From assembly GCA_017301975.1 (NCBI GenBank), contig JAFLEI010000003.1, forward strand, positions 221,853-285,852: 64,000 bases of DNA, written 5' to 3'. The DNA is from Verrucomicrobiota bacterium. GTDB taxonomy: Bacteria; Verrucomicrobiota; Verrucomicrobiia; Verrucomicrobiales; Verrucomicrobiaceae. Made by a program: the position numbers and the translations under genes. The notes below the pieces were generated by a model. The model made no database searches and was not told the DNA's origin. It was given only the letters and a program-made list of their open reading frames with translations. Within the stretch, counting starts at the first letter, position 1. Every line of letters begins with the position of its first letter. Below, piece by piece: positions 43,918 to 52,393 of this stretch.

Positions 43918-45435
43918 TCAAGCCACGAACACCATCCGGTACAGCCATGCCGTGCAGAGCATGAATGCGGCGGGCAGCCACACGGCGGCTGCCTTGGAAA
44001 GACGGGCGGGCAGATTGCCCGCCTGCCGGATGAGCAATGCGGCAAAGAGAAAGAGGAAGGGGACCCTGCTGTAATAATACATCAGGTCCGAGTAGGAAAT
44101 AACATGTGCCAGAACCACCGCCATGAATCCGCACAATGGGGCTGTGAGGCCGGGATCCCGCCGCAGGCAGCCAAAGGCCAGCCCCGCATAGGCGGCCAGT
44201 GTGAGCGCATGCATGAGCATCCGGCAGGCGTCGGACGCCGCTGCGGGGTGGAAGTCCTGAGGGGCTCCGGTCGCGAGACAGCGGATGTTCAAGGGCTCGT
44301 CGCTCACCTGCAGATGCTGGAACAGCTTCACAAAAACCGAGTTAAACCCGCATGTCATCAGGATGAAATTGCGCCCCAGGTTCGTGAGGTAAACGCCGGG
44401 CTTTGCCATCAGATTGGCTCTGAAGCTGGCCGAGAAGGCATCCTCCAGTTGCAGGTTGTGGTTCACATATCCAGGCAGGGTGAAGGAGGGCTGGCCCGTC
44501 ACCTTGGCGTAAATCTTCTGGCCTTCGGGCATCCAGGTGTCCGTCCAGCGGTAGTGGTTGTCATCCAGTTCCAGCACATGGCTTGAGCTGCCCCAAAATG
44601 CCACGCCAGCCTGGGCGTTCACCGGAATGATCCGGTGCGCGACCTGATAATTCCGCCAGGTCCAGGGCGCGATCACCCCGGCGAACGCCAGCACAAACAG
44701 CAGCCAGTGCACCGCCTGTTTTTTCAGGCTGCCCCTGAACTGCCAGGCCATGGCAGCCGCAAGAATGCCGGGCAGGATCAATGAGACAGGGCGCACCAGC
44801 GTCGCGCAGCCCCAGCACGCACCCGCTGAAAGCCACAAGACCTGCTTCACTCGCCCGTCCTGCCTGACGAAGGCGCTGTGCAGGAGCCAGGTGGAAAGCA
44901 GGAGCAAAAAGAGGTGCAGCATCTCATAATGAACCAGCCCCACGTACACGACCATGTAAGGATTGATGCCAAAGGCCAGCGCCAGGAAAAAGGCGCCGGC
45001 AGTCTGGATCAGCCGTCCCAGGTGCAGAAACAAAACCAGTGACGATGCCGCGAGAAGGCAGCACTGGCTCACATAGATCAGCATGAACATCTTCCGCTCC
45101 TCCGCCTGCACCTCCGCCTGCGAGGTGAAGACATGATTTTGGAGCTTCAGCCGACCGCCTGTAAAGATCAGGTTCAAAAACTCCACATAACCGGGCGGAC
45201 GCAGCAGGAAAGGCTGGCTGGCACCCTGGGAGGTTTGGAAATTTCCCGTCCGGTGAAGATTGATGGCGAGCTCCAGATATTCCTCGGCCATGCCGCCCAT
45301 CAGTCCCATCTGCCGCTTGGTGGAGATGGAATAAAGGGAGGCTGCGAGCACGCATACCACGAGCACAACCGCCAGTGTCAGCCGCTTCAGTTTGGAGATG
45401 GATGGACCGGGAGCGGTTGAGGAATCGGTAAACAT
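43918..45435 (-). CDS. multi-pass membrane glycosyltransferase (GT39/ArnT-like)
   Basis: A 505-residue protein with 10-12 membrane segments. The first periplasmic loop after TM1 holds MAEEYLELAINLHRTGNF, resembling the acidic (D/E)(D/E)..Y...A..L...G.F motif of PMT/ArnT-type GT-C glycosyltransferases that use polyprenyl-phosphate sugars. A large periplasmic loop (about residues 270-370) contains YRWTDTWMPEGQK. Family is by topology and one motif, so moderate. It precedes no obvious partner gene. Confidence 0.7.
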   Translation of the reverse strand: MFTDSSTAPGPSISKLKRLTLAVVLVVCVLAASLYSISTKRQMGLMGGMAEEYLELAINLHRTGNFQTSQGASQPFLLRPPGYVEFLNLIFTGGRLKLQNHVFTSQAEVQAEERKMFMLIYVSQCCLLAASSLVLFLHLGRLIQTAGAFFLALAFGINPYMVVYVGLVHYEMLHLFLLLLSTWLLHSAFVRQDGRVKQVLWLSAGACWGCATLVRPVSLILPGILAAAMAWQFRGSLKKQAVHWLLFVLAFAGVIAPWTWRNYQVAHRIIPVNAQAGVAFWGSSSHVLELDDNHYRWTDTWMPEGQKIYAKVTGQPSFTLPGYVNHNLQLEDAFSASFRANLMAKPGVYLTNLGRNFILMTCGFNSVFVKLFQHLQVSDEPLNIRCLATGAPQDFHPAAASDACRMLMHALTLAAYAGLAFGCLRRDPGLTAPLCGFMAVVLAHVISYSDLMYYYSRVPFLFLFAALLIRQAGNLPARLSKAAAVWLPAAFMLCTAWLYRMVFVA

Positions 45436-45447
45436 GAGCTGTCAGCT

Positions 45448-46680
45448 TCAGCGGATCGTAATGTGCTCGCCCAAAATGTCGAGCGTGCGAAACAGCGCGC
45501 CCTTCGTCCGCGCATGCACGCGCAGCAGCACATCGCCTTCATGCACCTGCGTGCCGGTCTTGGCAATCTGATCGCAGCCCACGGCGTAGTCGATGGGATC
45601 ACTCGCTTTGGCGCGTCCAGCACCGAGTTCCAGCACGGCCTGGCCGATGCCGCCTGCATCCATGCGCATGAGGGTGCCGCTGGCGTCGGCCTTGAGTTCG
45701 CCGATGAAGGGGGCGCGGTGCACGGTGGCCATCCGCTCCAGGGCGTCCACGTTACCTCCCTGAGCCTGCACCATCTTTTGAAACTTCCGCCACGCATCGC
45801 CACGGTGCAGCATGGCGGCGAGATCGGAGCGGGGTGAAATGGAAACGGCGGAGGCGAGATCGAGCACGATGTCCTCCAGGTCCTGCGGGCCTTCGCCTTT
45901 GAGGCAGCGCACGCATTCGGCGACTTCCAGCGCATTGCCGGCGGATTCGCCTGTGGGCTCGTTCATCTCGCTGAGCCGCACGCTGGAGCGCACGCCCATG
46001 GCCTGGCCGACGGTGACGAGGCTGTCTGCCAGACGGTGCGCCTCTTCCTGCGTCTTCATGAAGGCACCGCTGCCCCACTTCACATCCAGCACGAGGCGGT
46101 TCAGACCTTCGGCGAGCTTTTTGCTCATGATGCTCGCGGTGATGAGCGGCACGCTCGGCACGGTGCCGGTGACATCGCGCAGGGCGTAGAGCTTTTTGTC
46201 CGCCGGGCAGATGCCGGCGGTCTGGCCGACCATCACGCAGCCGATGCGGTCGATGACGTTGTGAATCTCCACCTCGTTGAGCTGTGTGCGAAAGCCGGGG
46301 ATGCTCTCCAGTTTGTCCAAGGTGCCGCCCGTGATGCCGAGCCCACGTCCCGAAATCATCGGTACCCATACGTTGTCGCAGGCGAGGAGTGGAGCGAGAA
46401 TGAGCGAGGTCTTGTCGCCAATGCCGCCGGTGCTGTGCTTGTCCACGCGCATGGGGTCGTGGTCGTTCCACAGCAGCATGCTGCCGCTGTGCAGCATGGC
46501 CTCGGTGAGCGCGGCGGTTTCCTCCGTCGTCATGTCGCGGAAAAAGATCGCCATCGCCAGGGCGCTCATCTGGTACTCCGGCATGTCCCCGCGAGTGAAG
46601 GCGGAGATGACGAAGTGGATCTCCTCGCGCGTGAGCACGCCGCCGTCGCGCTTGTGCTCAATGAGGGTCGGGATGTGCAT
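45448..46680 (-). CDS. pyrimidine-nucleoside/thymidine phosphorylase
   Basis: A 410-residue protein close to the PyNP/DeoA family: N-terminal helices with GGVLTREEIHFVISAFTRGD, the signature DKHSTGGIGDKTSLILAPLL, SGRGLGITGGTLDKLESIPG, the catalytic-loop segment VDRIGCVMVGQT-like, SIMSKKLAEGLNRLVLDVKW, and a C-terminal small domain. It splits pyrimidine nucleosides into base and (deoxy)ribose-1-phosphate. Signature is unambiguous; substrate preference (deoA or pdp) is not. Confidence 0.94.
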   Translation of the reverse strand: MHIPTLIEHKRDGGVLTREEIHFVISAFTRGDMPEYQMSALAMAIFFRDMTTEETAALTEAMLHSGSMLLWNDHDPMRVDKHSTGGIGDKTSLILAPLLACDNVWVPMISGRGLGITGGTLDKLESIPGFRTQLNEVEIHNVIDRIGCVMVGQTAGICPADKKLYALRDVTGTVPSVPLITASIMSKKLAEGLNRLVLDVKWGSGAFMKTQEEAHRLADSLVTVGQAMGVRSSVRLSEMNEPTGESAGNALEVAECVRCLKGEGPQDLEDIVLDLASAVSISPRSDLAAMLHRGDAWRKFQKMVQAQGGNVDALERMATVHRAPFIGELKADASGTLMRMDAGGIGQAVLELGAGRAKASDPIDYAVGCDQIAKTGTQVHEGDVLLRVHARTKGALFRTLDILGEHITIR

Positions 46681-46756
46681 TTCCGCATGCTAGGATCTGC
46701 CATGCGTGTTTGGCAATACTGAAGCTGCGGACATCGTATGCTCATTTCGTCCCACC

Positions 46757-49195
46757 ATGCGTGTCTTTTGCGTTTTCCTCCTTGCCAGCGCCGCCCTGCC
46801 TGCGGTGGCGATCGATTTCTCGCGCGACATCCAGCCGATCCTTTCGGACAAATGCTACTTCTGCCACGGCCCGGATGCGAATAAGCGCAAAGGCGACCTG
46901 AGGCTGGACGTGGAAAAGGAGGCCAAGGCGGTGAAGGACGGCGTGGCGGCCATCCTTCCGGGCAAGAGCCACGAGAGCTCCCTGATCGAACGCATCTTCA
47001 GCACGGACCCGGATGAGGTGATGCCCACGCCCAAGAGCAACCGCACGCTGACGGCGGCGCAGAAGCAATTGCTCAAGCAGTGGATCGACGAAGGGGCGAA
47101 GTGGGGCACGCACTGGGCCTTCAAGCGAATTGAACGACCCAAGCTGCCGGACGTGGGTGCCAAGCATCCCATCGATGCTTTCGTAAGGGCAAAGCTGGCA
47201 GAGAAGGGGATGAAGCCCTCCCCCAAGGCCGATGCGGCGGCTCTGCTGCGCCGTGTCTCGCTGGATCTCACCGGCCTGCCGCCGACATTGGACGAACTGA
47301 AAGAGCCGTATGACAAAGCCCTGGCGCGTCTGCTGAATTCACCCCGCTTCGGCGAGCGCTGGGCCTGGGACTGGCTGGACGCGGCGCGCTATGCGGACAC
47401 CAACGGCTACCAGGGCGATCCGGAGCGCACCATGTGGCCGTGGCGTGACTGGGTGGTGAAGGCCATCAATGAAAACATGCCCTATGACCAGTTCACGATC
47501 TGGCAGCTCGCAGGCGATCTGCTGCCGGATGCCACGCCGGAGCAAAAGCTGGCCACCGGCTTCAACCGCAACCACATGATCAACGGCGAGGGCGGCCGCA
47601 TCGCCGAAGAGACGCGCGTGGAAAACGTGATGGACCGCGTGGAGACCACCAGCACCGTGTGGCTGGGGCTGACGATGGGCTGCTCGAAGTGCCACGATCA
47701 CAAATTCGATCCGCTGACGATGCGCGACTACTACGGCCTCTACGATGTCTTCAACCAGACGAGCGAGGACGGCATCGGCCGCAGCGGGCAGGCGGCTCCG
47801 GCGATGGACATGTCCACGCCTGCCGAACTCGAACGCGTGAAGACGACCACGGAAAAGGTGAAGCAAGTCGCAACGGAAGTGGAGGCATTTGAACTGACGA
47901 AATGGCCGCGCCCCGCAGGCAAACCGCTGACGGAATCCGATGCCGTCAAGCTGCCGGGAAACCTGCCGAGCTACATCGCCAAGACGGAGCCGAAGAACCG
48001 GGGCGTGGACCCGCTGCTGGAGGCGGTGAATTACTTCAAAGACAAGGACGTCGCCTACACGAAGCTGCTGCAAAAGCTCCTTGCCGCCGTGCGTGCGCGT
48101 GTTTCAGCCACCAGCGCCGTGACCAAGGTGATGGTCATGGACACCACGCCCAAGGTGCGTGAGACCTTTGTGCTGGAAAAGGGCGCTTATGACAAACCCA
48201 GCACCACGAGGGTGAGCTTCAACGTGCCCGCGAGCCTGCCCGCGATGAAGCCTGACGCACCGCGCAACCGCCTGGGCCTCGCGCAATGGATCGTGAGCCG
48301 TGACAACCCGCTCACCGCTCGCGTTACCGTAAACCGCTTCTGGCAGGCCTTCTTCGGCGTCGGTCTGGTGAAGACGGCGGAGGATTTCGGTTTGCAGGGC
48401 GAGGAGCCGCCGCAGCGCGAACTGCTCGACTGGCTGGCCTCCGAGTTCATCGACAGCGGCTGGGATGTGAAGGCGCTGATGAGGCTGATCGTGACGAGCG
48501 AGACGTACCAGCAGTCATCGAAAATCAAAGACGCGCAGGTTGATCCTGAGAACCGCTATCTCGCACGTGGTCCGCGCTTTCGCATGCCGTCATGGATGTT
48601 GCGGGACCAGGCCTTGTTTGTCTCCGGCCTGCTGCAGGACAAGCTGGGCGGCCCATCGGTAAAGCCCTACCAGCCCGAGGGCATCTGGGAGGAGGCGACC
48701 TTTGGCAAAAAGAGCTACGTGCAGGATCATGGCGATGCGCTCTACCGCCGCACCTTGTACATCTTCTGGCGGCGCATCGTGGGCCCCACCATGCTGTTCG
48801 ACAACTCTGCGCGGCAGACCTGCGTGATCAAAGCCACGCGGACCAATACGCCGCTGCAGGCACTGGTCACCTTGAACGACGTGACCTACGTGGAAGCCGC
48901 CCGTGCGCTGGCGCAGCGCGTGCTGCTGGCCAGCCGTGGCAATGAGGATGCGGCGCTTGCTCAGGCGTTTCTCCGGGTGATGTGCCGTGAGCCCTCGAAT
49001 GCCGAGGCGGCGCTGCTGAAGGCGCAGCTTGGCAAATTGCGGCAGCAGCAGTCGGCGGATCGCGCGGCGGCGTTGAAGCTGCTGGCGGTGGGTGAGTCGA
49101 AGCGGGATGAATCCATTGCTGCCACCGAGCACGCCGCATGGACGAGCCTCTGCCTCATGCTGCTGAATGTGGACGAAGCCGTGACAAAGGAGTAG
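46757..49195 (+). CDS. PSD1/PSCyt1-type DUF1549-DUF1553 protein
   Basis: An 812-residue secreted protein: signal peptide (MRVFCVFLLASAALPAVA), PSCyt1 haem motif CYFCH (33-37), DUF1549 (FVRAKLAEKGMKPSPKADAA, DLTGLPPTLDELK, WLDAARYADTNGYQGD), CSKCHDHKFDPL, and DUF1553 (RNRLGLAQWIVSRDNPLTAR, CVIKATRTNTPLQALVTLND). These very common Planctomycete/Verrucomicrobia proteins are thought to act in polysaccharide degradation. It is shorter than many, with no carbohydrate-binding insert, and is followed by a PQQ-like propeller gene instead of the usual DUF1501 partner. Confidence 0.92.
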   Translation: MRVFCVFLLASAALPAVAIDFSRDIQPILSDKCYFCHGPDANKRKGDLRLDVEKEAKAVKDGVAAILPGKSHESSLIERIFSTDPDEVMPTPKSNRTLTAAQKQLLKQWIDEGAKWGTHWAFKRIERPKLPDVGAKHPIDAFVRAKLAEKGMKPSPKADAAALLRRVSLDLTGLPPTLDELKEPYDKALARLLNSPRFGERWAWDWLDAARYADTNGYQGDPERTMWPWRDWVVKAINENMPYDQFTIWQLAGDLLPDATPEQKLATGFNRNHMINGEGGRIAEETRVENVMDRVETTSTVWLGLTMGCSKCHDHKFDPLTMRDYYGLYDVFNQTSEDGIGRSGQAAPAMDMSTPAELERVKTTTEKVKQVATEVEAFELTKWPRPAGKPLTESDAVKLPGNLPSYIAKTEPKNRGVDPLLEAVNYFKDKDVAYTKLLQKLLAAVRARVSATSAVTKVMVMDTTPKVRETFVLEKGAYDKPSTTRVSFNVPASLPAMKPDAPRNRLGLAQWIVSRDNPLTARVTVNRFWQAFFGVGLVKTAEDFGLQGEEPPQRELLDWLASEFIDSGWDVKALMRLIVTSETYQQSSKIKDAQVDPENRYLARGPRFRMPSWMLRDQALFVSGLLQDKLGGPSVKPYQPEGIWEEATFGKKSYVQDHGDALYRRTLYIFWRRIVGPTMLFDNSARQTCVIKATRTNTPLQALVTLNDVTYVEAARALAQRVLLASRGNEDAALAQAFLRVMCREPSNAEAALLKAQLGKLRQQQSADRAAALKLLAVGESKRDESIAATEHAAWTSLCLMLLNVDEAVTKE

Positions 49196-49271
49196 CGCGG
49201 CCCGGTTCGGAGGCGGAATCCTGCAATTCCCGGTGTAACTTTGCGCCGCCCTTCGGGTTATCCTTGCCCGC

Positions 49272-50573
49272 ATGAAATTGCTCTCCCGCGCCTTCGCCTC
49301 CGTCCTCACGTTCGCACTTGTCACGCCCACGCTTCTCCTGGCTGCTGGCAATGACTGGCCGCGTTTCCTTGGGCCCACGGGGGCGGCCATCGTCGCGGAA
49401 TCCAAGGTGCCGCTGAAATGGAGCGACACGGAAAACCTGCTCTGGAAAGCCGACATGCCCGGCCCCGGCGCCTCCAGCCCCATCGTCTCCGGAGACAAGG
49501 TCTTCGTCACCTGCTGGACCGGCTATGGAGACAAGCCCGGCGCGGACAACCTGCGCAAGCTCGTGCGGCATCTCCTCTGCCTCAGCCGTGCGGATGGCAA
49601 AGTGCTGTGGGATGCCCAGGTGCCCAGCGCGGCAGCGGAAGATCCCTTCACCGGCTTCATCACCGAGCACGGTTACGCCACCCACACGCCCGTCACCGAT
49701 GGCGAGCGCGTGTACGTGTTCTTCGGCAAGAGCGGCGCACTGGCGTTTGACCTCCAAGGCAAGCAGCTCTGGCAGACCTCCTGCGGCACCCGTTCCGGCC
49801 AGCGGCGCTGGGGTTCCGCCGCGAGCCCGATCATCCATGGAAACCTGCTCATCGTGAACGCCAACGATGAGAGCCAGACGATCTTCGGCCTCGATAAAAC
49901 CACCGGCAAAATCGTGTGGAAAGCCGAGGGCGATTTCGGCATGGCCTATGGCACGCCGAACATCCTCAAGCGCGATGGCGTGGAGGATCTCGTGCTCGCC
50001 GTGCCGCAGGAGCTGTGGGGCATGAATCCAGAGACCGGCAAACTGCGCTGGTATGCCACGCACGGACTCACGGGCAATGTTTCCCCCTGCCTGGTCCCCG
50101 GCGGCAGCACCGTCTATGTCTTCGGCGGCTTCCCTGCCACGCGCAGCACCGCCATCAAGCTGGGCGGCAAAGGCGATCTCGGCCCCGGCGCCATCCTGTG
50201 GGACAGCAGCTCCAGCACCTACGTCCCCACGCCCATTCTCAAAGACGGCCACCTCTACGTCATCAACGATCAGGGATTCGCCCTCTGCATTGACGCCCAG
50301 ACCGGCAAGGACGTCTACCGCGAGCGCACCACCATGGGCTCACGCGGCGGTGGCAAGCCCTTCTACGCCTCCCCCGTGCTCATCGGCGACAAGCTCATCT
50401 GCGTCTCCCGCCGCAACGGCACCTTCGTTCTCGCCGCCAAGCCGAAGTACGAACTGCTCAGCACCAACGAATTCGCCAGCGACACCACCCACTTCAACGG
50501 CACCCCCGCCGTAAGCGGCGACTTGCTGATTCTGCGCAGCAACAAGGCGGTGTATTGCGTGGGCGTGAAGTAG
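49272..50573 (+). CDS. secreted PQQ-binding-like beta-propeller protein (paralogue)
   Basis: A 433-residue protein with a signal peptide ending LLLAAG and the NDWPRFLGPTGAA start of the PQQ-like family. Blade motifs include LLWKADMPGPGASSP, LSRADGKVLWDAQ, FGLDKTTGKIVWKA and MNPETGKLRWYA. It parallels the propeller gene at 8123-9343. 76 bases downstream of the PSD1 gene, so probably expressed with it. Its TAG stop is part of a GTAG that begins the hairpin repeat at 50570. Confidence 0.87.
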   Translation: MKLLSRAFASVLTFALVTPTLLLAAGNDWPRFLGPTGAAIVAESKVPLKWSDTENLLWKADMPGPGASSPIVSGDKVFVTCWTGYGDKPGADNLRKLVRHLLCLSRADGKVLWDAQVPSAAAEDPFTGFITEHGYATHTPVTDGERVYVFFGKSGALAFDLQGKQLWQTSCGTRSGQRRWGSAASPIIHGNLLIVNANDESQTIFGLDKTTGKIVWKAEGDFGMAYGTPNILKRDGVEDLVLAVPQELWGMNPETGKLRWYATHGLTGNVSPCLVPGGSTVYVFGGFPATRSTAIKLGGKGDLGPGAILWDSSSSTYVPTPILKDGHLYVINDQGFALCIDAQTGKDVYRERTTMGSRGGGKPFYASPVLIGDKLICVSRRNGTFVLAAKPKYELLSTNEFASDTTHFNGTPAVSGDLLILRSNKAVYCVGVK

Positions 50574-50681
50574 CCCTGTTCCTGCGGAACAGGGGAGAGC
50601 TGCCGCAAACACCAGCAGCCCCGTATGCTGTGAACCGCATCCCTGGCGGAGCGATTCCTTGTTGCACAGCAACAAGGCTAC
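50570..50681. repeat. REP/BIME-like element with inverted GTAG ends
   Basis: GTAG at 50570-50573 (overlapping the TAG stop of the propeller gene), hairpin ccctgttcc-tgc-ggaacaggg (50574-50594), 62 bases, hairpin ccttgttgc-aca-gcaacaagg (50657-50677), then CTAC at 50678-50681. It is the clearest head-to-head pair in the window and carries the same two hairpins as 41679-41786. Confidence 0.85.
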
Positions 50682-50797
50682 TTTTCGCACCTGTTTCCGT
50701 GCTTTTGTGCTTTGTGGCAGCGCTTTCTCCTGCACAGCCTGGTTTGCGCGCCAAACCATCACGAAAGGCCGCACCCTGCGCCGCGTAGTCCTGCGCC

Positions 50798-51826
50798 ATG
50801 ATTCGCTCCCTGCTCTTCGTCGTCGGCGCACTCGCGCTGCTCTCCTCCCACGCCAGCGCCCAGCACATCCGTGCCGGCATCATCGGTCTGGACACCTCCC
50901 ACGTGCTGGCCTTCACCAAGACGCTGAACGCCAACCCGCAGAAGCCGGAGGTCATGGGCGTGCGCCTTGTGGCCGCGTATGCACAGGGCTCCAAGGACAT
51001 CCCCTCCAGCACGGAGCGCGTGCCGGAGTACACGGAAAAAGTGAAAGCCATGGGCGTGGAGATCGTCCCCAGCATCCATGACCTGCTGGACAAGGTGGAC
51101 GTCGTCTTCCTGGAATCGAACGACGGCCGCGTGCATCTGGAGCAGGTGCTGCCCTGCATCGAGGCACACAAGCCTGTCTTCATCGACAAACCCATCGCGG
51201 GCACCCTCGTCGATGCCATCAAGATTCTCGATGCCTCCAAGAAGGCCAGCATTCCGGTGTTCTCCTCCTCCTCCCTGCGCTTTGGCAAAGGAACCCAGGC
51301 CGTGCGCGGCGGCAGCATCGGCAAGGTGAAGCAGGCCAGCACCAAGAGCCCCGCCAGCCTGGAGCCCCACCACCCGGATCTCTTCTGGTATGGCATCCAC
51401 GGCGTGGAGTCCCTCTTCACCGTCATGGGCACCGGCTGCAAAAGCGTGAAGCGCGGCACCGTCATGGAGGAAGTCACCACCGTGGACAAAGTCACCAAAA
51501 AGGAGACCAAGGAAACCGTCGCCCGCATCACCGTCACCGGCACCTGGGAAGGCGGCCGCACCGGCACCTTCACCGAGTCCAAAGGCTACGGCGGCAAGGC
51601 CATCGGTGAAAAAGGCGAAGCCGACATCGGCACCTACGACGGCTACGATCCCCTGCTTTACTCCATCGTGCATTTCTTCCGCACCGGCGTGGCTCCCGTG
51701 GAGCCGGACGAAACCTTGGAAATCTACGCCTTCATGGAAGCCGCCGACGAGAGCAAACGCCGCGGCGGCGCCGAGGTCACCCTCAAGGAAGTGATGGACA
51801 AGGCCCTCGCGGAAGCGCGGAAGTAA
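50798..51826 (+). CDS. secreted Gfo/Idh/MocA-family oxidoreductase
   Basis: A 342-residue protein: signal peptide (MIRSLLFVVGALALLSSHAS), Rossmann start IRAGIIGLDTSHVLAF, then FLESNDGRVHLEQVLP and VFIDKPIAG (the EKP-equivalent catalytic Lys). FWYGIHGVESLFTVMG belongs to the C-terminal beta-sheet domain. The family catalyses NAD(P)-linked oxidation or reduction of sugars, but secreted members in PVC bacteria are numerous and mostly uncharacterised. Monocistronic, followed by a hairpin repeat. Confidence 0.88.
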   Translation: MIRSLLFVVGALALLSSHASAQHIRAGIIGLDTSHVLAFTKTLNANPQKPEVMGVRLVAAYAQGSKDIPSSTERVPEYTEKVKAMGVEIVPSIHDLLDKVDVVFLESNDGRVHLEQVLPCIEAHKPVFIDKPIAGTLVDAIKILDASKKASIPVFSSSSLRFGKGTQAVRGGSIGKVKQASTKSPASLEPHHPDLFWYGIHGVESLFTVMGTGCKSVKRGTVMEEVTTVDKVTKKETKETVARITVTGTWEGGRTGTFTESKGYGGKAIGEKGEADIGTYDGYDPLLYSIVHFFRTGVAPVEPDETLEIYAFMEAADESKRRGGAEVTLKEVMDKALAEARK

Positions 51827-51832
51827 GCACTC

Positions 51833-52048
51833 GTAGGATGGGCGTGGCGACAGCCCGCCCGTCCATCAGCGTGTGGCAGGCTCCCTGGCGTACGCCCTCC
51901 CTCGCAGTCGGGCGGCTTGGAAGGAGTGGGACCATCCTGGTCCCTCACGCTCCGCACACGCTCTCCGTCCCGCGCTGGCAAAGTGCGGCTTGCGTGTCCG
52001 CTCGCGCTGCTGCCTTCGCCAGCGTTTGAGGGATCAGGATGATCCCTC
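51833..52048. repeat. REP/BIME-like element, GTAG-GATGGGCG family, with two palindromes
   Basis: GTAG at 51833-51836 followed by an imperfect hairpin (gatgg...ccatc, 51837-51867) whose core gtggcgacagcccgcccgtc is shared with the tandem at 63595 and 63758. Further in are palindromes gggacca-tcc-tggtccc (51929-51945) and gagggatca-gga-tgatccctc (52028-52048). Of the 567-base gap between the oxidoreductase and htrA (51827-52393), this element fills the left third; I see no further structure to 52393 apart from the htrA upstream region. Confidence 0.7.
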
Positions 52049-52393
52049 TCCTGCCGGAAGCGCTGCGTGGATCGGAAGAAATGAGCGGTGGGATGCCGCC
52101 ATTTTCCCGACGCCAAACACACTCACCCTGCGTCCGGTGCCGTCCCGCTGTTTGCGTTGGAAATCCCCGCTTCCTCCCGCCGCTTCACGATTATCGCCGC
52201 TCATCCGGGCGCGAGCGCCGTAGTACCAGACAGCCCCTGACCCTGCCCCGCCCGTCCTTCGTCTCGGGGGTTTGCAGGAGAAAGAGTCCCTTTCTTTCGT
52301 GCAAATATGTTCAACATTCCCTCCGTCACTACGTCTGAGAATGAGGCGCTCCTCAAAGAACCGCTGAAAAATCCCAACCCCAAAAAACACTCC

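Noticed and set aside
46757..49195. Suspected internal deletion of the PSD1 protein because it is shorter than many relatives
   Set aside because: Both DUF1549 and DUF1553 regions are present in one frame; variable central inserts are normal for the family.
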